In this document: piece by piece, positions 34,833 through 42,030 of the stretch
Numbering within the stretch: position 1 is the first letter of the stretch
Layout: every line of letters starts with the position of its first letter
NCBI GenBank assembly: GCA_005883215.1
Contig: VAYS01000028.1
Location: forward strand, 1 to 42,030
Source: Actinomycetota bacterium
GTDB taxonomy: Bacteria > Actinomycetota > Thermoleophilia > Solirubrobacterales > Solirubrobacteraceae
Length of the DNA: 42,030 nucleotides
Reading direction: 5' to 3'
The notes under the pieces: model-generated
Database searches by the model: none
What the model was told of the DNA's origin: nothing
What the model saw: only the letters and a program-made list of their open reading frames with translations
Made by a program: the position numbers and the translations under genes

Positions 34833-36511
34833 GACGCGTGCTTAGCGGCATCCTGGTCACCGGCGCGCTGATCGCGTTCGCCGTCCTGGCCCTGGGCAGC
34901 GGCGACAGCTCCGGCGGGCACACCTACTGGGCCGAGCTGGACAACGCCTTCGGCCTGACCACCGGCGGGGACCTCAAGGTGGCCGGCGTCAAGGTCGGAA
35001 AGATCAGCGACATGAAGGTCGAGCTGAACGCCGACCGGCCCCACTACGCGATGATCAAGATCAAGATCGTCCAGACCGGGTGGGGGTCCCTGCGCACCGA
35101 CGCCTCCTGCCAGACCCGGCCCCAGTCGCTGATCGGCGAGTACTTCCTCGATTGCGACCCGGGCACCGCGGGCAAGGAGCTCGCCCCGGGGTCGTCGACG
35201 ATGCCCAGCGAATGTGGGCCTGCCACCGGGTGCATCCCGGTCAGCCGTACCCACTCCACGATCTCACCCGATCTGGTCAACGACGTCCTGCGCTACCCCT
35301 ACCGGACCCGCTTCTCCATCATCCTCAACGAGTTCGGCGCCGCGGTGGGCGGAAACGGCGCCCAGCTCAACGACGCCATCCGCCGCTCGGTGCCGGCGCT
35401 TCAGCAGACCGACCGCGTGCTGGCGATCCTCGCCCAGCAGAACCAGATCCTGGCCGATCTGGCCACCAACGGCGACCGGGTGGTCAGCGACCTGGCCGCC
35501 AACCGCGCCGACGTCGGTCGCTGGGTGCTGGCGGCGGGCAAGGCGGCCACCACCTCGGCCGAGCGCCAGGCCGACCTCGCCGCCGGCTGGCGCAAGCTGC
35601 CCGGCTTCCTGACCCAGTTCCGCCCGGCGCTGGCGGCGCTGGGCCAGGTGGCCGACCAGCAGACTCCGGCCCTGCGCGACCTGGGCGCGAGCTCGGGACA
35701 GCTAAAGACCCTGTTCGACCGACTGGCCCCGTTTGCCCGGGCCTCGACGCCCGCGTTCAAGGCCTTCGGACGGGCGGCGTCCACCGGCCGCGAGGCGGTC
35801 AGAGCCGCCACGCCGACCGTGGCCCAGCTCAACGTGGCGGCCAAGAGCCTTCCCGAGCTGGCCGGCAACCTGGCCATCGTGCTCGAGCACCTGGACAACC
35901 GCGCCTACGCGGTGGAGAAGGACCCCAAGAGCCCCGGCGGCATGGGGTACAACGGCCTGGAGGCGCTGCTCAACTACGTCTTCTACCAGTCGACCTCGAT
36001 CAACACCTTCGACGGCGTCGAGCACCTGCTCAACACCTCGGCGTTCGCCAGCCAGGAGTGCGACCCCCTCCAGGACGCCGCCGCGGTCAAGGCCAACCCG
36101 CAGCTGGCGCACGACTGCGGCGACTATCTCGGGCCCGTCCAGCCCGGCATCAACGCCCCCGACCCCACCAACCCGGGCGCCTCTCCCACCGCCGTGCGCG
36201 CCCAACGCCAGGCCCAACAGCGCTCTGCCGCCCAGCCCGCGGGCCAGCGCCAGGCCCAGAACGCACCCGCGGCCCCCGGCGGGGTCCCGCTGGCCCCCAC
36301 GCCGCCGGCGGCGCCGGCCCCTGGCCCCGGCCTGAGCCTGCCCAAGCTGTCCAAGCTGCTGCCCGGCACCTCGCTAAAGCCGCCGGGCACGCCCTCGCTG
36401 CCCACCGACGTTCCGGTTCCGCCCGCCCTGAAGGGGTCGGTGGGCAGCGGAGCGTCGGTCCCCTCGCCCTCGGATGAGCGGCGCGTCCTCGACTACCTGC
36501 TGGGGCCATGA
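34829..36511 (+). CDS. Mce/MlaD family protein 2 with Pro/Ala-rich tail
   Basis: Second Mce protein, 560 residues, the longest of the set. The anchor is VLSGILVTGALIAFAVLAL. The MCE domain covers about 30-130 (YWAELDNAFGLTTGGDLKVA, GVKVGKISDMKVEL, and an inserted loop with Cys pairs at CQTRPQSLIGEYFLDCDPG and SECGPATGC). A helical middle (LAANRADVGRWVLAAGKAAT, LRDLGASSGQLKTLFDRLAP) is followed by a Pro/Ala/Gln-rich tail of about 130 residues. The four Cys near the MCE domain suggest disulfides outside the membrane. Start and stop overlap neighbours by 4 bases each. Confidence 0.93.
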   Translation: MRRVLSGILVTGALIAFAVLALGSGDSSGGHTYWAELDNAFGLTTGGDLKVAGVKVGKISDMKVELNADRPHYAMIKIKIVQTGWGSLRTDASCQTRPQSLIGEYFLDCDPGTAGKELAPGSSTMPSECGPATGCIPVSRTHSTISPDLVNDVLRYPYRTRFSIILNEFGAAVGGNGAQLNDAIRRSVPALQQTDRVLAILAQQNQILADLATNGDRVVSDLAANRADVGRWVLAAGKAATTSAERQADLAAGWRKLPGFLTQFRPALAALGQVADQQTPALRDLGASSGQLKTLFDRLAPFARASTPAFKAFGRAASTGREAVRAATPTVAQLNVAAKSLPELAGNLAIVLEHLDNRAYAVEKDPKSPGGMGYNGLEALLNYVFYQSTSINTFDGVEHLLNTSAFASQECDPLQDAAAVKANPQLAHDCGDYLGPVQPGINAPDPTNPGASPTAVRAQRQAQQRSAAQPAGQRQAQNAPAAPGGVPLAPTPPAAPAPGPGLSLPKLSKLLPGTSLKPPGTPSLPTDVPVPPALKGSVGSGASVPSPSDERRVLDYLLGP

Positions 36512-38085
36512 GCAGAGGACGCAGCGGAGCGATCGTGGCCAACCCCGTGCTCGTGGGCGCGGTCACCACGCTGGTGGTGATCGTGGCCGTGTTCCTGGCC
36601 TACAACGCCAACACCGGGCTGCCGTTCGTCCCCACCCGCCAGCTGAAGGTGCAGCTCGCCAACGGCTCGCAGCTGGTCAAGGGAAACGAGGTGCGCGAAG
36701 GCGGCTACCGCATCGGCGTGGTGTCCAAGATTGAAGCCATCCGCCTGCCCAACGGGACGATCGGCGCCCAGCTCCAGCTCAAGCTCGACAAGAAGGCGGG
36801 GGCCGTGCCGGTGGACTCGACGGTGATCGTGCGCCCCCGCTCGGCGCTGGGGCTCAAGTACGTGGAGCTCACCAAGGGCAGCTCGGCCCAGACCATCGCC
36901 GACGGGGGCACCCTGCCCATCTCCCACACCTCGGGCGAGGTCGAACTCGACCAGTTCTACAACATGTTCGACCAGAAGACTCGCCAGGCCGCGCAGGTCG
37001 ACCTGCGCGAGTTCGGCAACGCGTTCGCCGGCCGCGGCCCCGATCTGAACCTGGCCATCCAGGAGCTGGGGCCGTTCTTCCAGGTGCTCGAGCCGGTGGC
37101 GGCCAACCTGGCCAGCCCCGCCACCCAGCTGGACAACTTCTTCCGCCAGCTCGACATCACGGTCCAGATCGTGGCCCCGGTGTCGGCCATCAACGCGCGG
37201 CTGTTCACCACCATGGCCAACACCTTTGCCGCGATCGCCCGCGACCCGCAGGCGCTGCGGGACACGATCTCCAAGAACCCGCCCACGCTGGACGTGGGCA
37301 CGCGCTCGTTCGCCGTGCAGATCCCGTTCCTGCGCGACACGGCGGCGTTCTCGGTGGACCTGCGCAAGGCGGCCCGGTCGCTGCGGGCGTCGCTGCCCGA
37401 CATCAACGACGCGCTCAAGGTGGGCATCCCGGTGACCCGGCGCTCGGTCGAGCTCTACGGCGAGACCCAGGACGCGTTCAACGCCCTGCGCGACCTGGCC
37501 GAGGCGCCGACCACCAACGCCGCCATCCGCGGCCTGACCGCGACGGTGACCACCCTGCAGCCCCAGCTGCGCTTCCTGGGCCCGTTCGTGACCGTGTGCA
37601 ACTACTGGAACACGTTCTGGGACTTCGCCGCCGACACCGTCGCCGCCCCCACGCCCGAGGGCACCGCCTTCCACGCCATGCTCAACAGCGGCGACCGCCA
37701 GAACAACCGCTATGAGGACACGGGGGCGGTGGTCCCGGCCAACGGCGAGGGCGTCCAGCCCAACACCGGCGCGCCCGAGTTCTTCCACGGCGCCCCCTAC
37801 GGCCACGCGATCGACTCGGGGGGCAACGCCGACTGCGTCTACGGCCAGACCGGCTACCTGTATCGGGCGATCAAGTACGCCGGGCCGCTCGACAGCAATC
37901 CACCCAGGGGACCCAACCGCTTCAAGGTCGTCACCCAGTCCGACGTCAACATCGGCTACCGCCACGGCCCGACGTTCCATACCTACGACGCCCACGGCCT
38001 GGGCCAGGGGCTAAACCCCGACCACGTGCCGCCCGGCGAGACGTTCACCACCGGCGCGGGGGGAATCGCCCCGCCGATCCCATGA
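36508..38085 (+). CDS. Mce/MlaD family protein 3
   Basis: Third Mce protein, 525 residues. The anchor is NPVLVGAVTTLVVIVAVFLA. The MCE domain covers about 38-125 (LKVQLANGSQLVKGNEVREG, GYRIGVVSKIEAI, RSALGLKYVELTKG). A helical stretch includes FAIQ-like repeats such as LDNFFRQLDITVQIVAPVSA and LFTTMANTFAAIARDPQALR. The C-terminal part after about 360 (FLGPFVTVCNYWNTFWDFAA) carries the CNYW-type segment seen in several actinobacterial Mce proteins. It is coupled by ATGA overlaps on both sides. No lipobox is present. Confidence 0.93.
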   Translation: MSRGRSGAIVANPVLVGAVTTLVVIVAVFLAYNANTGLPFVPTRQLKVQLANGSQLVKGNEVREGGYRIGVVSKIEAIRLPNGTIGAQLQLKLDKKAGAVPVDSTVIVRPRSALGLKYVELTKGSSAQTIADGGTLPISHTSGEVELDQFYNMFDQKTRQAAQVDLREFGNAFAGRGPDLNLAIQELGPFFQVLEPVAANLASPATQLDNFFRQLDITVQIVAPVSAINARLFTTMANTFAAIARDPQALRDTISKNPPTLDVGTRSFAVQIPFLRDTAAFSVDLRKAARSLRASLPDINDALKVGIPVTRRSVELYGETQDAFNALRDLAEAPTTNAAIRGLTATVTTLQPQLRFLGPFVTVCNYWNTFWDFAADTVAAPTPEGTAFHAMLNSGDRQNNRYEDTGAVVPANGEGVQPNTGAPEFFHGAPYGHAIDSGGNADCVYGQTGYLYRAIKYAGPLDSNPPRGPNRFKVVTQSDVNIGYRHGPTFHTYDAHGLGQGLNPDHVPPGETFTTGAGGIAPPIP

Positions 38086-39653
38086 GGCGAAACCAGAAAC
38101 GACAGATCTCGCCGTTCGGCGCCGGGCTGATCGCCATCGTGGTCAGCGTGATCGCCATCTACTTCGGGTTCACCAAGGCGATCCCGTTCCAGCACCACTA
38201 CACGATCAAGGCGGCGTTCAACACCGTCAACAACATCAAGAAGGGCTCGTTCGTGCGCATCGCCGGCGTCAACGTGGGCAAGGTCTCCGACGTCAGCTTC
38301 CTGCACCAGGGTCAGCAGGCCGCGGTGGTCTCGATGCGGATCGACGACAAGGGCCTGCCCATCCACACCGACGCCACGGCCAAGATCCGGCCGCGCATCT
38401 TCCTGGAGGGCAACTTCTTCGTCGACCTCTCGCCCGGCTCGCCCTCGGCGCCGGTGCTGCGCGACGGCCAGATGCTCCCGATCAGCCAGACCGCGGCGCC
38501 GGTGCAGCTCGATCAGGTCCTCTCGACCCTGCAGAGCTCGACCCGCGCCGACCTGCAACGGCTGCTGGCCGAGCTGAGCAGCGGCTTCAGCGGTCAGGGC
38601 GCGGCGGGCTTCAATCGCTCGCTGCAGTACCAGGGGGAGGCCTACCGCACCGGGTCGATCGTCTCCGACGCCACCCTGGGCACCGCCGAGCACGACCTCT
38701 CGGGCTACATCGCCACCTCGGGCGCCACCGCCCAGGCGCTCGACCGCTTCCCCGCCCAGCTGCAGAGCCTGATCACCGACTTCAACACCACGGCCAACGC
38801 CCTGGCCGTGCAGAGCAACGCCCTGAGCGCCGCGATCCACGAGCTGCCGCTCACCCTGCGCGCCGGCCTGCCCGCCCTGGCGGCGCTCAACAACGCGCTG
38901 CCGCCGGTGCGCCGGTTTGCCCGCGACTTCCTGCCCGGCACTCGTTCGTCGGGGCCGGCGATCGACGCCTCGCTGCCCTTCGTGGCCCAGGTCCGGGGGC
39001 TGGTGTCCAAGCCCGAGCTGCGCGGGCTGGTCGCCGACCTGCGCCCCACCGTGCCCTCGCTGATCGCGCTCAACCGGGCCAGCGTCCCGCTCTATCAGCA
39101 GACGCGGGCCGCCGCCAGCTGCCAGAACCAGGTGATCCTGCCCTGGTCGCTGACCACGATCCAGGACAAGGACTTCCCCGCCAGCGGCCCCGTCTATGAG
39201 GAGCAGGCCAAGGCGCTCGAGGGCACCGGCGGCGAGAGCCGCGCCTTTGACGCCAACGGGATCTGGTTCCGGGTCCTGATCGGCGCCGGCTTTGCCTTCC
39301 CCTCCAACCCCGGGCAGTTCACGCTCAGCGCCCTGCCCGTGGTGGGCGCCAACCCGCCACCGCCGGCAGAAAAGCCGCAGTTTCGCGAGGACGTCCCGTG
39401 CGAGACCCAGAACCAGCAGAGCCTGGCCTCCACCCCGTCGGGCGCCCCGCGCGGCGAGTTCCGCATCGACACCACCAGCTCGGCGGCCCAGGCCAAGATC
39501 AACCAGGCCAACGACGCGCTGCGCGAATGGCTGCGCGCCGGCCTCAAGCGCGAGGGCCTGGACAAGCTCATCGGCGTCTCCAACGGCCAGGTCACCCCCG
39601 AGCAGGTCCCGCACCTCAAGGAGCTCGCGACCTTCCGCAACGGCCAGCGATGA
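38082..39653 (+). CDS. Mce/MlaD family protein 4
   Basis: Fourth Mce protein, 523 residues. The anchor is FGAGLIAIVVSVIAIYFGF. The MCE domain covers about 38-125 (YTIKAAFNTVNNIKKGSFVR, IAGVNVGKVSDVSFLHQGQQ, RIFLEGNFFVDLSPG). The helical region includes LDRFPAQLQSLITDFNTTAN and LRAGLPALAALNNALPPVRR. The C-terminal segment has ASCQNQVILPWSL and DVPCETQNQQS, suggesting a disulfide. The last residues are polar and helical. Coupled by ATGA overlaps at both ends (38082-38085 and 39650-39653). Confidence 0.93.
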   Translation: MRRNQKRQISPFGAGLIAIVVSVIAIYFGFTKAIPFQHHYTIKAAFNTVNNIKKGSFVRIAGVNVGKVSDVSFLHQGQQAAVVSMRIDDKGLPIHTDATAKIRPRIFLEGNFFVDLSPGSPSAPVLRDGQMLPISQTAAPVQLDQVLSTLQSSTRADLQRLLAELSSGFSGQGAAGFNRSLQYQGEAYRTGSIVSDATLGTAEHDLSGYIATSGATAQALDRFPAQLQSLITDFNTTANALAVQSNALSAAIHELPLTLRAGLPALAALNNALPPVRRFARDFLPGTRSSGPAIDASLPFVAQVRGLVSKPELRGLVADLRPTVPSLIALNRASVPLYQQTRAAASCQNQVILPWSLTTIQDKDFPASGPVYEEQAKALEGTGGESRAFDANGIWFRVLIGAGFAFPSNPGQFTLSALPVVGANPPPPAEKPQFREDVPCETQNQQSLASTPSGAPRGEFRIDTTSSAAQAKINQANDALREWLRAGLKREGLDKLIGVSNGQVTPEQVPHLKELATFRNGQR

Positions 39654-40963
39654 TCCACCAGATCCGCAAATACACCCGCGACTTCGTGGCCATCATCATC
39701 CTCGGCGTGTTCGCCGCGGCGGTGGCGGGCTACATCCTCTCCAACGAGCGCCTGCGCTTCCCGGTCTTCCAGTCGGCGCCGTACAAGCTCAAGGCGGACT
39801 TCACCACCGGCCAGGCGGTCACCCCGGGTCAGGGCCAGACCGTGCGGGTGTCGGGGGTGCGCATCGGCGACATCTCCAAGGTCGACCTCCACAACGGGAT
39901 CGCCACCATCACGATGGACGTCGACCCCGAGTACAAGAAGATCATCCACACCAACGCCAGCGCCCTGCTGCGCCCCAAGACCGGGCTCAAGGACATGTTC
40001 GTCGAGCTCAATCCGGGCGGGCCGCCGGCCCCGGCGGTGGGCAAGGGCTTCACCGTCCCCATCCGCAACACCCTGCCCGACGTCAACCCCGACGAGGTGC
40101 TCTCGCTCCTGGATGCCGACACGCGCGACTACCTGCGGCTGCTCATCAGCGGCGGCGCCGAGGGGCTCAAGGGCCGCGGGCCCGACTTCCGTGAGCTGCT
40201 GCACCGCTTTGAGCCGACCTCGCGCGACCTGGCCCGTATCAACGGCCTGCTCTCCCAGCGCCACCAGAACCTCGCCCACCTGATCCACACGCTCAACCAG
40301 CTCAACGGCGAGCTGGCGAGCAAGGGCCCGCAGCTGTCGGAGCTGATCCGGGCCTCCTCGCAGGTCTTCCGGGCCTTCGCCTCGGAGTCGACGAACATCA
40401 GCCGGTCGGTGGCGCTGCTGCCCGGGGCCCTGCATCAGGCCACGGTGACCCTGGGCAAGGTCCAGACCTACGCCAACGTGCTCGGCCCGACCGCCGAGCG
40501 CCTGCGCCCCGCCGTGCGCTCGCTCAACGTGGCCAACCACGCGATCATCCCGTTCGCGCGCCAGAGCGCCCCGATCCTGGCCAACCAGATCCGTCCCTTC
40601 GTGCGCGAAGCGCGCCCGCTGGTGCGCAACCTGCGCCCCGCCGCGGCCAACCTGGCGAGCGCCTCGCCCAACCTCACCCGCACGTTCACGGTGTTCAACC
40701 ACCTGTTCAACTACCTGGGCTACAACCCCGCCCAGAACGGCCACCCCAACGCCCAGGGTCTGCTGTTCTGGCTGGCCTGGCTCGCCCACAACGGCAATGC
40801 CGTGTTCGGCACCTCCGACGCCAACGGGCTGTGGCGCGCGCTGACCGTCACCGCGGCCAACTGCGCCTCGCTGAACTCGATCGCCCAGCAGAACCCCAGC
40901 CTGGGGGCGACCTTCGCCCCGGCGCTGGCCGATCCGCATATCTGCGGGGGAGGCCAGCCCTAG
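39650..40963 (+). CDS. Mce/MlaD family protein 5
   Basis: Fifth Mce protein, 437 residues. The ATG at 39650 overlaps the previous stop (ATGA). The anchor is DFVAIIILGVFAAAVAGYIL. The MCE domain covers about 43-130 (YKLKADFTTGQAVTPGQGQT, VRVSGVRIGDISKVDLHNG, TGLKDMFVELNPGG). A long helical region carries LLSQRHQNLAHLIHTLNQLN and GPTAERLRPAVRSLNVANHA. The end has LFNYLGYNPAQNGHPNAQG, WLAWLAHNGNAVFG and two Cys (NCAS, HICGG). The stop TAG is directly followed by the ATG of the sixth gene. Confidence 0.92.
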   Translation: MIHQIRKYTRDFVAIIILGVFAAAVAGYILSNERLRFPVFQSAPYKLKADFTTGQAVTPGQGQTVRVSGVRIGDISKVDLHNGIATITMDVDPEYKKIIHTNASALLRPKTGLKDMFVELNPGGPPAPAVGKGFTVPIRNTLPDVNPDEVLSLLDADTRDYLRLLISGGAEGLKGRGPDFRELLHRFEPTSRDLARINGLLSQRHQNLAHLIHTLNQLNGELASKGPQLSELIRASSQVFRAFASESTNISRSVALLPGALHQATVTLGKVQTYANVLGPTAERLRPAVRSLNVANHAIIPFARQSAPILANQIRPFVREARPLVRNLRPAAANLASASPNLTRTFTVFNHLFNYLGYNPAQNGHPNAQGLLFWLAWLAHNGNAVFGTSDANGLWRALTVTAANCASLNSIAQQNPSLGATFAPALADPHICGGGQP

Positions 40964-42030
40964 ATGCAAAAACAGGCCCCCACGCTCGGCCGCCTGCTGA
41001 CCATGGTGCTGTTCGCCTTGTCGTGTTTTGGGTTGTTGTTGTTTTTGTGGTTGTCGTTTGGTGGGGCGGTGCCGCTCAAGCCGAAGGGGTATCGGTTGCA
41101 GATCGCGTTTCCTCAGGCGGTGCAGTTGGGGTTGCAGGCGGATGTGCGCACGGCGGGGATTCCGGTAGGCAAGGTGGTCAAGAAGGATCTGTACAAGCCG
41201 GGGAATCGGACGTTGGCGACGATCGAGGTCGATCCGCGGTTTGCTCCGATCCATAAGGACGCTCAGGCGATCTTGCGCCAGAAGACGTTGTTGGGGGAGA
41301 CGTTCGTGGAGCTCACGCCGGGGACTAGGTCTTCTCCGACGATCCGCGAGAACGGGATGCTCTCCAACGTGCAGGTCAAGGACAACCAGTACTTAGACCA
41401 GGTGCTGCAGGCGTTTGATCCCACCACGCGGGCGGCGTTTCAGGGTTGGCAGCAGGATCTGGCTGGGGGGGCCAATGGCCATGGCCAGGATGTCTCGGAT
41501 GCGTTTGGGAACCTGCCGCCGTTCGTGGCCGACGGGAAGCGGCTGTTGGACGTGCTAAACGCCCAGTCGGGGTCGCTGTCGCTGCTGATCCGCAATACGG
41601 GGGTGGTGTTCGGGGCGCTGAATCAGAATCGGGCGCAGCTTCACAATTTGATCGTCAATTCCGGGAACGTCTTTGACGCGACCTCCTCGCAGCAGAATGC
41701 GCTGGCCGAGACGTTTCGGATCTTCCCCACGTTCTTGGACGAGTCGCGCTTTACCTACGCCAAGCTGGAGTCGTTTTCGCGCAACACCCGGCCGCTGATC
41801 CGGGCGCTGCGTCCGGTGCTGCACGATCTGGTGCCCACCCTCAGGGACGTGCGTGCGCTGGCGCCGGACCTAAAGAAGTTCTTCCACAATCTGGACCCGC
41901 TGATCACGGCGTCCAAGAAGGGGCTGCCCGCGTTGCGCGATCTGTTGCGCGGCACCACCCCGCTGCTGGCGGCCCTGGATCCGTTCCTGGCGCAGCTAAA
42001 CCCGATCTTGCGCTGGCTGGAGTTCAACCA
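40964..42030 (+). CDS. Mce/MlaD family protein 6, partial (cut by window end)
   Basis: Sixth Mce protein. The frame is open from ATG 40964 to the window end, giving about 355 residues with no stop. The anchor is TMVLFALSCFGLLLFLWLSF. The MCE domain covers about 43-125 (YRLQIAFPQAVQLGLQADVR, then TAGIPVGKVVKKDLYKPG, KTLLGETFVELTPG), followed by helical repeats (LDVLNAQSGSLSLLIRNTGV, LIVNSGNVFDATSSQQNALA). The cysteine in LSCF is not a proper lipobox. Codon use shifts sharply after about 41,015: many TTG, TTT, GAT, CGG and GGT codons replace the usual CTG, TTC, GAC and CGC, with a gradual return towards the window end. The first 17 codons look normal. This points to a mosaic gene, by recombination or assembly. 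Confidence 0.92.
   Translation, partial: MQKQAPTLGRLLTMVLFALSCFGLLLFLWLSFGGAVPLKPKGYRLQIAFPQAVQLGLQADVRTAGIPVGKVVKKDLYKPGNRTLATIEVDPRFAPIHKDAQAILRQKTLLGETFVELTPGTRSSPTIRENGMLSNVQVKDNQYLDQVLQAFDPTTRAAFQGWQQDLAGGANGHGQDVSDAFGNLPPFVADGKRLLDVLNAQSGSLSLLIRNTGVVFGALNQNRAQLHNLIVNSGNVFDATSSQQNALAETFRIFPTFLDESRFTYAKLESFSRNTRPLIRALRPVLHDLVPTLRDVRALAPDLKKFFHNLDPLITASKKGLPALRDLLRGTTPLLAALDPFLAQLNPILRWLEFN

Noticed and set aside
39194..41254. 686-codon minus-strand frame opposite mce genes
   Set aside because: Covers two confirmed mce genes in antisense with biased composition.

Overview
This 42 kb window is very GC-rich chromosomal DNA from a high-GC actinobacterium. The class Thermoleophilia (Solirubrobacterales-like) is my best guess. 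The reasons are GC-ending codons throughout, many GTG starts, short leaderless-type promoters, a six-gene mce operon, CsrA, DUF4235 and DUF2203 proteins and MMPL transport. This is inference from gene content; no search was run. No gene-free stretch exceeds about 300 bases, and the longest gaps are described as regulatory or hairpin features.

Layout. 1-980: an HNH endonuclease-like gene and tRNA-Gln(UUG) on the minus strand. 1090-2364: a c-di-GMP-I (GEMM-I) type riboswitch directly in front of a secreted helical/low-complexity protein. 2498-17257: a core block, glmU - prs - (accessory genes including DUF4235, an ABM-like protein, a broken small gene and a secreted GH2 hydrolase) - rplY - pth - mfd - PpiC lipoprotein - mazG - eno, followed at 17731 by ftsB/divIC. 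The core order resembles the Mycobacterium tuberculosis pth/rplY/prs/glmU/mfd/mazG/eno/divIC neighbourhood. Within it mfd is split by a frameshift, apparently with loss of its linker region, and the small gene at 7006 is broken in a similar way.

17291-24321: DUF2203, ftsB, two uncharacterised proteins, an MMPL transporter, csrA, a small membrane protein, a DUF2090 aldolase-like enzyme and a GCS2-type carboxylate-amine ligase. 24390-28963: a zinc-ribbon rhomboid homologue that lacks the catalytic serine, selD, an uncharacterised gene, a UPF0173 hydrolase with a coupled Lrp-type RAM-domain protein, a small membrane protein, and an R2-like diiron protein with the residue signature of R2lox. 28987-31409: an anchored hypothetical protein, an ECF sigma factor fused to a zinc anti-sigma-like motif, a membrane segment and a secreted tail, and tRNA-Leu(UAA). 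31420-33298: modC and modB without modA. 33450-end: six consecutive Mce/MlaD-type genes, mostly with 4-base overlaps, driven by a near-consensus promoter. The last gene is cut by the window edge and has clearly different codon use from its neighbours.

How it works together: the central block supplies UDP-GlcNAc (GlmU), PRPP (Prs), translation maintenance (L25, Pth), nucleotide clean-up (MazG), glycolysis (Eno) and division (FtsB). The flanks deal with the envelope: MMPL export, Mce lipid uptake, molybdate uptake and a membrane-fused sigma factor. Recurrent oddities are TANNNT boxes 6-9 bases before start codons, and three genes whose only sensible start appears to be CTG.
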